DNA of 64,000 bases, taken from NCBI GenBank assembly GCA_032768795.1, contig CP136490.1, positions 8,556,001 to 8,620,000 of the forward strand, written 5' to 3'. Shown here piece by piece: positions 21,247-30,623 of this stretch. The position numbers and the translations under genes are program-made. The notes beneath the pieces were generated by a model. The model did no database searches, had not been told where the DNA came from, and saw only the letters and a list, made by a program, of their open reading frames with translations. This stretch comes from Tremella fuciformis. Its lineage: Eukaryota > Basidiomycota > Tremellomycetes > Tremellales > Tremellaceae. Within the stretch, counting starts at the first letter, position 1; every line of letters begins with the position of its first letter.

Positions 21247-23370
21247 CTACGAGTCTGCAGGCTGGATGCGGATCGGACCAGTGGAGAGCGCGCCCTTGGT
21301 CACTACAAGTCCCATGGCACCTCCATCGTACTGATCATCTGTGGCCTCCAGGCTGACACCACCGATCTTGGCTCGGATCGTCGAACCTCTCGCCGTGATG
21401 TTCACCTCGTACAGCGAGTCGAGAGACCAGTCGAACGGTGCTCGGGCAAGCTCGATACGCTGCTCGTCGAGCGCTTTGATGATGGCCACGTGACCCTCGA
21501 TCAGCACTACAGAGTAGTACCGGTTCAGGCCCTGCACCCGAATCGCAACGCCACAAGGAGCGCCCAGTCTCACGCACAGATCCGACACTGTCACAGAGTA
21601 GTCCTTCCACTCTCTCGTGCCGTAGCTGACGATGCCTTCGCCGGCATCTTGGGCGATGTAGATGGTCGTCTCCCCGAAAGCGCGCCAGTCGCTGACGCTC
21701 TGGACCCACTGCAAGTCCCAGAAGGTTTGAGGTTTCGACTTGGGTCGGGCGACCGTGAGATTCGGTGCCCCCTCCCAGCCGAGCCTATCGAGCCATACCT
21801 GCCCTCCACTCTGCCCACTGATGTGAAGACCGATGTTGGCAATGGGCTGGCTCTCTGGAATCTCAGGCACGACCCACTCCAAACGCTGTGAGCCGGAAGA
21901 TGGCTCGAGAGTGATCGATTGGTTGCTCTTGATTGGTATCAGAGTGTTTGTCGAGTCGACATAGCTGAGGCACAAGCGGACCTCCACAGGAGCAGGCAAG
22001 GTGCCTGGCGAGACGACGGCGTAGACACGCTGGCCAGTGTAGACGAGTGGTGAAGACGAAAGAGGGTAGACCGGGAGCATTGTGAGGAGGTTGAGCGGGG
22101 CGCTGGTCTCAGTCGACACCGCCACCTCGGGCTGCTGAGCGAGATCGATGCAGAGGGCGGGAATACCTCGGTTGATGCCCTGATACACAGAAGCACCTTT
22201 TTGCTCGGCGGCAAAACCTTGCGTTGAGCCGGGAAGGGTGAAGTGGAACTGAGCTCCGTCTTTGGGCGGAAGGAGAGACGCCTTGCCCGCGAGCTGTCGA
22301 CCCATGTTGACGATATCTAGAGCGATCCGAGCGGCATTGTTGATCGAATAGCCGTTATCCGCACTCGAGATGATTGCACGGTCATTCACCGGTCCACGCC
22401 AGTCTGGACCATTTTTGAAGCTATCCATACCGTGCATGAGGGCCACAAGGCATCCGACGTTGCCGACATTGCAATCGCTATCCCATCCGCAGCTTGACAG
22501 CTGCTGTATGGCATGGGAGAAGTTGTCGCCGGCGTAAACCAAGGACATGACCATGATACAGTGATTCGGGACGACGTGGCAGTGGCCGTGAAACTTGTCG
22601 TACCCGTACTTGTCCTCGATGCGCTGGCGCGTCTTCAGCCAGTCCCCGTCCTCCTTGCACCACTGCCTGACATCTCCGATTGCACGAGCGATGAGCGAGT
22701 CAGAGGGGATGAAGCTGAGCCCAAGGTCCAGGAGGTGGTCGACATCCTTCGAGACGAAAGCCTCGGCCTCCATCGCCGCCCAAAGCGTAGCGGCGTACAC
22801 AGACTCGCCGTCGTGGCTGACCTTGCCTGCTGCTTCTGCCAAGCGAGCAGCGACGGCGGGACGTCCAGGACTGATCATCGCCCAGCCGTCGATGAAGATC
22901 TGGGCGCCAATCTGCTCTGCGATGGTCTTGCCGTTCCGCTCGATGCTGCCGCTCTCTGGCGCCGGGACACCTTGCTTCAGGTTCAAGTAGGCCGTGTGCT
23001 CTGTCGAGATCCCTCGCCCACCCCACCAAAAGACACTCTTCTTCTCCACCACCTGATTGAGCCACGTCTTGCCGATGGCCCGGCTGGAAATACCATTCAC
23101 ACCGTGTTCCTCGATGGCACGAACGAACGCAAAGGTCCCCGAGACATCATCGTCGGTGACAACGCAGTCGACGCCTAGCTTGTCGTGGACATAGCACTCG
23201 ATGTAGCCGAGTTCCTTCATGATCCTCTCATGCGTCCATCCTTCGAATGGTCGCCCGAGGTACACGCCGATGAGCTTGCCCAGCACACCGGCGTAGACGC
23301 GCTCGACATGGTCGGGCGGCAGGCTGGAGGTTTGGCCATAGCTTGGCTCGTCGATGTTGGCAATGATCAT
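21247..23370 (-). CDS. ADP-ribosylglycohydrolase-family enzyme with C-terminal beta-sandwich domain
   Basis: N-terminal domain of the ADP-ribosylglycohydrolase fold (PF03747 type): AGVLGKLIGVYLGRPFEGW near the start, the metal motif VTDDDVSGTFAF, DGWAMISPGRPAVAARLAEAA, and the second metal motif GWDSDCNVGNVGCLVALMHG. Family members cleave N- or O-glycosidic bonds of ADP-ribose, dinitrogenase reductase or simpler ribosides. After about residue 400 come beta-rich segments (PVYPLSSSPLVYTGQRVYAV; SVTVSDLCVRLGAPCGVAIR; YYSVVLIEGHVAIIKALD) like a concanavalin/laminin-type carbohydrate-binding sandwich. The frame is uninterrupted over 2.1 kb, unlike nearly every neighbour. The start at 23370 (MIIANIDEP) is preferred; an in-frame ATG at 23538 would add 56 low-complexity residues. 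It is divergent from a sugar transporter, which favours a glycoside-hydrolysing catabolic role over a signalling one (inference). Confidence 0.78.
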   Translation of the reverse strand: MIIANIDEPSYGQTSSLPPDHVERVYAGVLGKLIGVYLGRPFEGWTHERIMKELGYIECYVHDKLGVDCVVTDDDVSGTFAFVRAIEEHGVNGISSRAIGKTWLNQVVEKKSVFWWGGRGISTEHTAYLNLKQGVPAPESGSIERNGKTIAEQIGAQIFIDGWAMISPGRPAVAARLAEAAGKVSHDGESVYAATLWAAMEAEAFVSKDVDHLLDLGLSFIPSDSLIARAIGDVRQWCKEDGDWLKTRQRIEDKYGYDKFHGHCHVVPNHCIMVMSLVYAGDNFSHAIQQLSSCGWDSDCNVGNVGCLVALMHGMDSFKNGPDWRGPVNDRAIISSADNGYSINNAARIALDIVNMGRQLAGKASLLPPKDGAQFHFTLPGSTQGFAAEQKGASVYQGINRGIPALCIDLAQQPEVAVSTETSAPLNLLTMLPVYPLSSSPLVYTGQRVYAVVSPGTLPAPVEVRLCLSYVDSTNTLIPIKSNQSITLEPSSGSQRLEWVVPEIPESQPIANIGLHISGQSGGQVWLDRLGWEGAPNLTVARPKSKPQTFWDLQWVQSVSDWRAFGETTIYIAQDAGEGIVSYGTREWKDYSVTVSDLCVRLGAPCGVAIRVQGLNRYYSVVLIEGHVAIIKALDEQRIELARAPFDWSLDSLYEVNITARGSTIRAKIGGVSLEATDDQYDGGAMGLVVTKGALSTGPIRIQPADS

Positions 23371-23973
23371 GTTGCTGAGTGTGGGGAAGCGGTCGCCTCC
23401 ATGCCGCGCTATGCATTGGATGATGAAGGTGGGCGAGAAATGGGTTCGGCGAAGCTGGCGCCGCGATCGGTCGGAGGGCGGCGCACGGACCGGTGCCTTC
23501 TCCGTCAGGAACGAGGGTGTCACATCCGGTGGAGGCAAACCGGAGCAGACCGGTCATTAAGACCTCCCCCCGTTTAGTCTCGCTTGGAATACAACCGCGG
23601 GAAAGTAAAACGGTTTTGAAAGTCACTACGAGTAGCTACTACCTATGCATCGATTCGAGAGGGTGGATGTACCATGTACCCTTTTAGAACTCACAGCCGG
23701 GAGAAGGGACTGATGCATGCAGTCTGACTTGAGGGTATTTAGGTCGCGCGAGTGTGGCATCTTGGTGCCCCTTACACTTTCCCGGGATCGGACCTGCCCG
23801 TACTTTGACACCATTATAGGTTCCGGCGCCGACTTCCGGGACGGATGTCGAGCTCGGTGGTCCAGCCGAACTCGGACGGTGGTCGGCGAGGGGCCGCGAT
23901 GGGGTCTCCACATAAGGAGCGAGTCTTGTCCTTCTGCCCTCCGCATCCCTCAAGCTAGCCACGACCAATCATC
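23371..23973. promoter_or_regulatory. Shared divergent promoter, ADP-ribosylglycohydrolase-like gene and sugar transporter
   Basis: About 600 bases between two divergent starts. Three CCGG-centred elements stand at 23526, 23540 and 23550, and another CGG-rich patch (TTCCGGCGCCGACTTCCGGG) lies near 23820-23840. ATTATAGG at 23813 is a possible TATA element for the transporter. Such CGG spacing suits zinc-cluster regulators; function is inferred. Confidence 0.45.
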
Positions 23974-25719
23974 ATGGACAAAGCGGTCATGAGCGTCGAA
24001 CAGGTCGAATTCACGGGTGATGCTCGACATCATGTCGAGCAAGAAAAGCCCACGGCTGAGCCAACGATACAAGACCTCATGAAGGACCTCGACGGCGTCG
24101 CTGTCGACAATCTCCATGAAGCCCCAGGCTTTCAGGAAGCAGCTCGTCTTGCTACTGAGCGCGAGCACGAGTTGACATTCCGCCAAGCGATAAGACTTTA
24201 CCCGGGGGCCTTCACATGGGCCATTCTGATCTCGTTTACGATCATCATGGAAGGTCAGTGATAGGCCGTCAGTCGCTGGAAAAAAGCTGAAGGTGAAGGC
24301 TACGACACGTACCTGTTGAACAACTTTTACGCCTACCCCACGTTTGCCCAAAAGTACGGCAAGTGGGAGGCGTCGCTTAACGAATACGTCGTCCCGTCCA
24401 ACTGGCAAGTCACCCTGTCCGACGTCGGCAATATCGGCAACGTCGTTGGTCTCCTGATTATGGGCACCCTCACCGAACGCTTCGGCCATCGTCTTGTCAT
24501 CATGGGCGGTCTCGTCTTGATGGCCGGTCTCACATTCATGACCTTCTTCGCGCCTAATGTACAAGTCCTCGCTGCAGCCGTCGCCATTGGCGGCATCCCA
24601 ACGGGCATGTTCGGCATCATGGGGTCCGCCTACGCCTCTGAGCTTTGCCCCCTCGCGCTTCGCGGTTTCCTTACTTCGTTCGTCAACATCTGCTGGATCA
24701 TCGGCCAGCTGGTTGCGTCTGGTGTGCTCGAGGGTCTCGTCAACAACACCACCGAGTGGTCGTACCGTATCCCCTGGGCCCTCCAGTGGATGTGGATCCC
24801 TCCATTGATGGTGCTGGCGTGGCTGGCGCCCGATTCACCGTGGTGGTGCGTGCGACGGGGCTACTACGCCCGTGCCGAGAAGAGTCTGCATCGCCTTTCC
24901 AGCGGCTCGACTGACAGCGAGAACCGCCAGACGCTGGCCATGATGGTCCACACCGACCAGCTCGAGAAGGAAATGAAGACGCAGACAAGTCTGCTGGACT
25001 GCTTCAAAGGCACCAACCTGCGCCGTACCGAGATCGCCTGCATGGTCCTCGCTGCTCAAGCCCTTTCGGGCGAGTCCTTCGCATACGGCAGCACCTACTT
25101 CTTCACCCAGGCAGGGCTCAGCTCGTCCAATGCGTACAAGCTCAACTTTGGCGCATCCGCCGTTGCCTTTGTCGCCACTTGCATCTCGTGGATCCTCATG
25201 ATCTGGTGCGGACGTCGCACGCTCATCCTGTGGGGCTTCTCGGCCATGGCACTCGACCTCCTCCTCATCGGCTGCCTTTCTTACGCCAATCACACGGCCG
25301 CAGTATGGACACAAGCCGCTTTGACTGTGGTCTGGCTTGGTCTTTACTCAATGACGCTTGGCCCACAGTCTTTCGGTCTGGCAGCAGAGGTATCCGCGAC
25401 CAAGCTCCGGTCGCAGACTGTTGCGCTGGCTCGACTCACCTACCAGCTCGCGAGTCTTGTCACCAACTCGGTCGAGCCTTACCTCATCAACCCCACGGCC
25501 GCAAATCTGAAGGGCAAGACAGCATTCGTGTGGTTCGCCTTCTCGGTCGTCACCATCATCTGGTGCGCCTTCCGTATGCCCGAGACCAAGGGCATTACAT
25601 ACACAGAGCTAGACGTGCTGTTCGAGAAGAAGACGCCTGCCTGGAGGTTTAAGAAGGCAAGGGTGAATGTGATTGAGGAGAGTGTAGAGACCGAGGGGCA
25701 AGTCGCGTCGCAATCTTGA
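23974..25719 (+). CDS. MFS sugar transporter, maltose / alpha-glucoside permease type
   Basis: Proton-coupled sugar porter of 566 residues. Exon 1 (23974-24253) and exon 2 (24299-25719) join over a 45-nt intron to read IIMEGYDTYLLNNFYAYPTF, the TM1 signature of fungal maltose/alpha-glucoside permeases. Further signatures: TERFGHR after TM2, SAYASELCPLALRGFLTSFVN in TM4-5 region, PDSPWWCVRRG before the central loop, LAAQALSGESFAYGSTYFF in TM7, MTLGPQSFGLAAEVSATKLR in TM10, and PETKGITYTELDVLFEKK at the C-terminus. The start is the first ATG, preceded by CATC. Only one intron, fewer than its neighbours. Shares a promoter with the ADP-ribosylglycohydrolase-like gene. Confidence 0.9.
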
Positions 25720-26129
25720 GAGGCAGTGAATGAGTACTGAGGAGGATAGCACAGATGCATGAATCTGGAGGATATCTATGGGAGCTAGTTTCTCACGAGT
25801 CCCAGGCGGTAGCCAAATGGGCCTCTTCCAGATCATCATCGGTTGTTACCTATGCCGTAACAGCTCCTTCTGTCACATGGCCGCTAATCACCTGTACGAC
25901 TACCTCCACCATGATCCACCTCCATGAGCACTCCACCTCCACAAGCGATCGCTCTCACCATCCCGCGCTGGGCAAAGGTTATAAGGTCTCTTGTGCGGGA
26001 GGGAGATCCGGTCCCCAGGTTTTGCGAACAGCCGCTCTCGCTCACACAGTGCTCCCAGAATATGGTATGTGACGTGACTAGCTACTCTTGTACAGCCTCG
26101 GCTCACATTGCAAGTCGGAGAAGCCAGAC
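25720..26129. promoter_or_regulatory. Intergenic region upstream of the alpha/beta hydrolase gene
   Basis: About 410 bases. GGTTATAAGG near 25977 is a TATA candidate about 150 bases upstream of the hydrolase start. An ATG at 25924 opens a short frame that does not resemble the family and is treated as leader. Confidence 0.4.
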
Positions 26130-27078
26130 ATGGACCAATGGGTCCAGCAACAGGTCCAATTCTTCGCCCATGGTGTCCCGCCCAGGCCACTCATCTACTC
26201 CCCGAAGGACTACGGCCTCGACTTTGAAGAGATCGTTTTCCCCGCCTACCTGGACCAGGTCCCCATCGAAGGTTGGTACCTCCCATGCAAGGGCTCTCAG
26301 AAGATCATCATCGCCAACCACCCGATGACCTTCAATCGTGCCGGTTGCCCCGAGCTTCCTGGTTTCGGAGGGCCCATCAACCTCGTGAGCCGCCATACGA
26401 GCAGTGATACAGGCTGACCGCGCTATCAGATGCCCGATTATAAGCACCTGCACGACGCTGGATACCATATCGTCTGCTACGACTTGCGCAACCACGGGCG
26501 AAGCGGCCAGAACTTTGGAGGCGGTCCTGGGCAGACGCCATCCGTCACGTACGGCATGTATGTACGAGTCGCGCGACGTTGTCGGTTCGGTGCGCTATGT
26601 GGGCGAGCGGTTCCCAAACTTGCAGATTGGCTTGTTCTCGCGATGCATGGGCGCCGACAGCACCATCAAGGCATTTGAGAAGTATCCGCAGGAGCTACAG
26701 GATGTCAAATGCCTCCTGGCTCTCCAGCCCGTCAGCATCCGGACCTTCATCGTGACGGGCGCCAAGGCTGCTGGTCTCGACGTCGAGAAGGCGACAGAAG
26801 AGGTCGACCAGAAAATCTTTGACAAGATGGGTTATCATCTTGACGACTTCTCGCCTCATCTCTCCGCTCACGCCATCTCGGTTCCGACTTATCTCCTGAC
26901 CGTGCGAAAGGACTCGACCATTGATGCGCCTCGCGACCTGCAGGACATCCACGACAACCTCGCGTCCAAGGTCAAGAAGATCACATGGATCGGGGATACC
27001 ACTGTGCGCTTTGACGGTTACTCTTGGTTTGGCAAGAACCCGGATTCGATGGTGCAGTGGTTCAAGGATTACCTTTGA
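26130..27078 (+). pseudogene. Alpha/beta hydrolase, frameshifted by a 4-nt tandem duplication
   Basis: Alpha/beta-fold hydrolase. Exon 1 (26130-26384, MDQWVQQQVQFFAHG) and exon 2 (from 26430, MPDYKHLHDAGYHIVCYDLR) join over a 45-nt intron. Exon 2 reads DLRNHGRSGQNFGG and reaches ...TYGMY, but the conserved continuation ESRDVVGSVRYVGERFPNLQ is in another frame. The break is at a tandem TGTA-TGTA (26557-26564); with one TGTA the frame would run GMYESRDVV. The nucleophile region is LFSRCMGAD, so the elbow has Cys rather than Ser, as in dienelactone-hydrolase-like enzymes. No clear catalytic His is seen near the C-terminus (TTVRFDGYSWFG). Either the gene is inactivated or the base call is wrong. 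The 64-nt GT-AG alternative (26562-26625) would keep frame but delete a conserved segment. Confidence 0.7.
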
Positions 27079-27460
27079 TCGTCGAAAGCACTGTCAAATT
27101 CTTGTCAAGTGGCGACAAATTTCGATCCCCTCTGGTCTCCGTGAATGGGTCGTGCAGTATAGTCGTTCTAGCGATGCTAGCGTGTTTTAGGCCATGCGCA
27201 GAAGGGGAGCCGACGGTCATGCAGTCCTTTTGTCCATCATTCTTCGTTCCCAACTCGCTTCGTACGAAAGGTTGCATCCGGCATCGAGACAATGGGCCCA
27301 GTTCAAATACTGCCGATGCTACCGACGGACGCGAGGTGACCGCGTCGTAGGCTGGTAAACTCGCCTATGACAGTCCGCCGTACCGCTCAATGCTATAACT
27401 ACATTCAGCAGCCCAGCATGGCCTGCCTCGCAATAACCCGGCTTGCGCTCAGTTATCAAA
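27079..27460. other. Intergenic, nothing recognised
   Basis: About 380 bases between two plus-strand genes. It must hold the promoter of the transaldolase-family gene. No TATA box, repeat or structured RNA was recognised. Confidence 0.4.
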
Positions 27461-28680
27461 ATGGCACGAACCCAGCTCCAGCGTCTCTCCGAGATCGTCA
27501 ACATCGATGTCGACTCTGTCGACCCGCGGGTCGCCAAGGCGCTCCCCTTCAAGGCCTTCAACCAGACCTCGAACCAGGCCGTCATGTATACGGCTATGAT
27601 GGACGAGTTTAACAAGGCCGACTACGAGAGGCTCGTCAAGGAGTACGGGAAGGACGGCTGGGCCGAGGTCTGGGACCGCTTCGTCAGTCCTACCACGCGA
27701 TTCTCATGTCGACAGGGCTGATTCCAAGTCGTGCCAGTTGTGCAAGAACAACATTGGCAACATCACCAACCGCGTCCTCGTCCAGATCTCGCCTCGCAAC
27801 TGCTACGACCGACAGGCGGTCCTCAAGCAGGCGCGCAACTTTGACAAGATCTTTGCCGAGCTCGGGATCTCGCGCGACCGGTATGCTATCAAGGTGCCCA
27901 CTGTCGGCCCTGCCATTGCTGCCGCCAAGGAGCTCAACGCCGAGGGTATCAGGACGCTGGGTACGAGCTTGTTCGGGCTCCCTCAGGCTATCGCGGCAAG
28001 CCAGGCAAAGTGCATCTACATCTCGCCTTACTTCAACGGTGCGTCAGCTCCCTTCTCCTAGCATAGTGTGGGAACTCATGGACAGAGGTGCGCGCCTACA
28101 GCGACAAGTCCCTGTGGCCGGACGTCAAGGACCCCGCGATCAACCACCCCATGGCCCCGCGCCTCATCCACATCCTCGAGACGTACACCCAGCTCTACGA
28201 GGAGACCGGCGAGGAGCAGCCCGAGATCGTCATGGCTTCGTGCGTCCTCCTACCTACAAAACATGACGGTTGTGACTGACGTGCAGCCACGCCAACCTGG
28301 CTGAGCTCTTCGCTACTGCCGAGCTTGGAGTCCAGCACTCGACTATCCTCGGCAATCACCTCGAGGAGCTAGCCAACACGACCGACGACCAGCCTCCCAT
28401 CACGACGCCCAAGCCGGCACACCCGTACGAGGGGCGCAAGACCCCAGCGCGCTTCACCGCTCACTCTACCTCGGATCCCCTGGCGGGCCCGGAGTGGGAT
28501 GGCAAGTTGGCTTCTACCGGGATCGACTATGTGGCGAACAACGGCGAGAACCTGACAAAGGCTATCGCCGCGGACAAGGTCGTCACCGGCAAGATCAAGG
28601 ATGTTCTGGAGATCTTCCACGGTGAGGAGGAGAAGGCGAGGCAGCAGATCGAGAAGGACATCAAGGCATCTGGTGCCTAA
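27461..28680 (+). CDS. Transaldolase-family enzyme
   Basis: TIM-barrel Schiff-base aldolase of the transaldolase family, which in its best-known form transfers a dihydroxyacetone unit in the pentose phosphate pathway. Start at 27461 (MARTQLQRLSEIV). Exon 1 ends after WDRF at 27682; three introns of about 46 nt follow. The core reads NITNRVLVQISPRNCYDRQA, then the lysine segment DRYAIKVPTVGPAIAAAKEL (the Schiff-base Lys is expected in IKVPT), then GTSLFGLPQAIAASQAKCIY and ISPYFNEVRAYSD. A later exon begins HANLAELFATAELGVQHSTI and the protein ends KDIKASGA. It is divergent from canonical Tal1 (NITNRV and VPT in place of the usual motifs), so a related aldolase on another sugar is possible. It lies beside a sugar transporter, which suits sugar catabolism. 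Confidence 0.72.
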
Positions 28681-28947
28681 GCCAGCCAGCACAATGAAAG
28701 CATGCATTGAGAAGTCAAATGCCACTGAACGTCTCTATAGCTCCGGGTGAGCGCGCACCGCTCGTGTTTTTTGCCCGTAGGAGAACCAGTTAAGTGAAGA
28801 CCACAAGGATGTGCCGCCATCGTGCAAGGCCTCAGCTTGGTATGGAATGCAAGTGGGACTCGTGGAGCATGAACGTCATACTCGGCCTCTGGCCAAATGA
28901 ATCGAGGTGGGGGACCCCTGATGCATGACATGTACGAACACTATGCC

Positions 28948-30335
28948 TCAATGCGAGTGTCCGTTCATCTCTTTGGCATCATTGATCATGGCCGGACCAG
29001 TGATCTGCCGTTGATCCTTGCCCAATGCTGCCGGCAGAATGTCAAAGTCGAAGATATCAATGGGCAGACCCAGCGAGACAGTCATATTCGGTCGATTGGC
29101 CGACGCAATGACTTTCGTCTCGATGGGTGCGACCGACAACAAGATATATGCCTGTTCTCTGGAGAAACCAAGCTTTTGAAGGTAACGCATGGCCGTGAAT
29201 GCCGCATTGCGGTATGCTGTCATGCCGTCACCATCGGTCTGAGCGCCATCGGGAAGGACGCTGAGGCCTGTGAAGACGAGACGGCGTGGATAGAGGGGTT
29301 CAGAAGGGGATGTGCGATATATCGGGGCGGAGAGACCAAGGAGATCCACCCCGCCAGGCATGAGATTGACCTTGAGCGTGATGATGCCCGACATCTCGAT
29401 GGCGGTGGTGGGCTCGGCGTCGGCCTGGCAGAAGTGCAGGTCGCCCACTGACAGATTTGCCCCGGGCACGTAGACCGGCTGAGTATGAGCGCTTTCCTAA
29501 TGGAGCAAAGGCTGGACTGACGAGGTATACAGTTGAACCTCTGACCAGCGAGGCAATGTCCATGTTCCCTCCATGTTCCCGTGCGGGACTTGTCCGTGCT
29601 CCTTCGGCGTATATGCGCTTTCGCACATCGGGAGGTAGGTCCTGTCCTACATACGCCCCTTGCGATTTGGGCAGGTCGCTGTACTCTGGGCGCGTGCTGT
29701 TGAGTGCCGCCTCGCGGCTGTTCCATGCTGCGAGCAGTTCGTGAGAGGGAGCTGTTCCCATTACTCCAGCGTGCGGTCTGCCGTGAAAGGCAACGTGCGG
29801 GACATGTCGTGATGATGTCTGGACGCCTGATGTATCAGCATATCCAACCTCGCAGACCAAGTCATGCGCACCCTCAAAATCCCAGATGGTCTTGGTCACT
29901 CGGGTCGAAGTTTCTGCTTCTTCCAGCGACCCCAATCCAGGAATGGTCACCGAGTATCCCCAGGGTTGCGATTCAAACGGCTGTACACTGCCATCAGCTA
30001 CAGCATCGGCAAGAGGCAGGCATGGCTCACTCCAGTACCTGGATCTCCAGCACATCTCCCGGACGAGCATTGGGTATGGCGAACGGTCCAGAGAGGTGAT
30101 GATCCATGTCGTGGTCCAGGTGCAAAATATCATTGGCACAATCGTCATTCGACACTTGTCCGCCCGAATAGTCGATACACTGTATCTTGACCGCCCGGCC
30201 CAGCGGGATGGTCGTGATGGGGGGAATGAGGGGGTGCCATCTCGTGTGAATGCCGGGCTGGGACTGGCCCGGCTTGTGGGGGTCCACGTGCAGTAGTGTT
30301 GGGATCGGTCCTCCAGGTGCTGTAGAGGATGGCAT
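28948..30335 (-). CDS. Formamidase (FmdA/AmdA family)
   Basis: Cytosolic amidohydrolase releasing ammonia from formamide or short amides. Start at 30335 (MPSSTAPGGPIPTLLHVDPH). The N-terminal strand motif GIHTRWHPLIPPITTIPLGR is characteristic. An intron ending GTACAG joins DVLEIQ to PFESQPWGYSVTIPG; another near 29490 joins VRGSTVYL-type sequence to VPGANLSVGDLHFCQADAE. The middle exon reads FEGAHDLVCEVGYAD and PHAGVMGTAPSHELLAAWN, with the conserved HAGVMG patch. The C-terminus (YRNAAFTAMRYLQKLGFS, REQAYILLSVAPIETKV) is the typical formamidase end. Spacing of about 290 bases to the regulator gene upstream. It is the clearest nitrogen-releasing enzyme in the 28.9-45.4 kb group. Confidence 0.88.
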
Positions 30336-30623
30336 TTCGTACCAGTATGTGACTGACTGGCATGTCGGCTGCACGCGTAGATGCCATATCTACTTTTGCG
30401 CTTGTGCTCGCCAGCATGGCGCAAGCGCAAGCAACAAGCACAAGCAGGATGTCGCAGCCAATGGGTCCGGAAGCATACAACGCGCTGGTATGTTATAAGC
30501 GCTTGAGGTCGTGTCGGGTAGGAATCTTACTCTTTCGGGCAGTTTGGCACACGCCAAAACTACAACGAATGCCATGCGGTACAACGGACAAAGGTCTATA
30601 CAACACTACTTGCTCTGATTGGC

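Noticed and set aside
26562..26625. In-frame 64-nt intron as an alternative to the TGTA frameshift.
   Set aside because: It has GT-AG ends and keeps frame, but removes ESRDVVGSVRYV and following residues that look conserved in the hydrolase family, and has no branch-site motif near its end.
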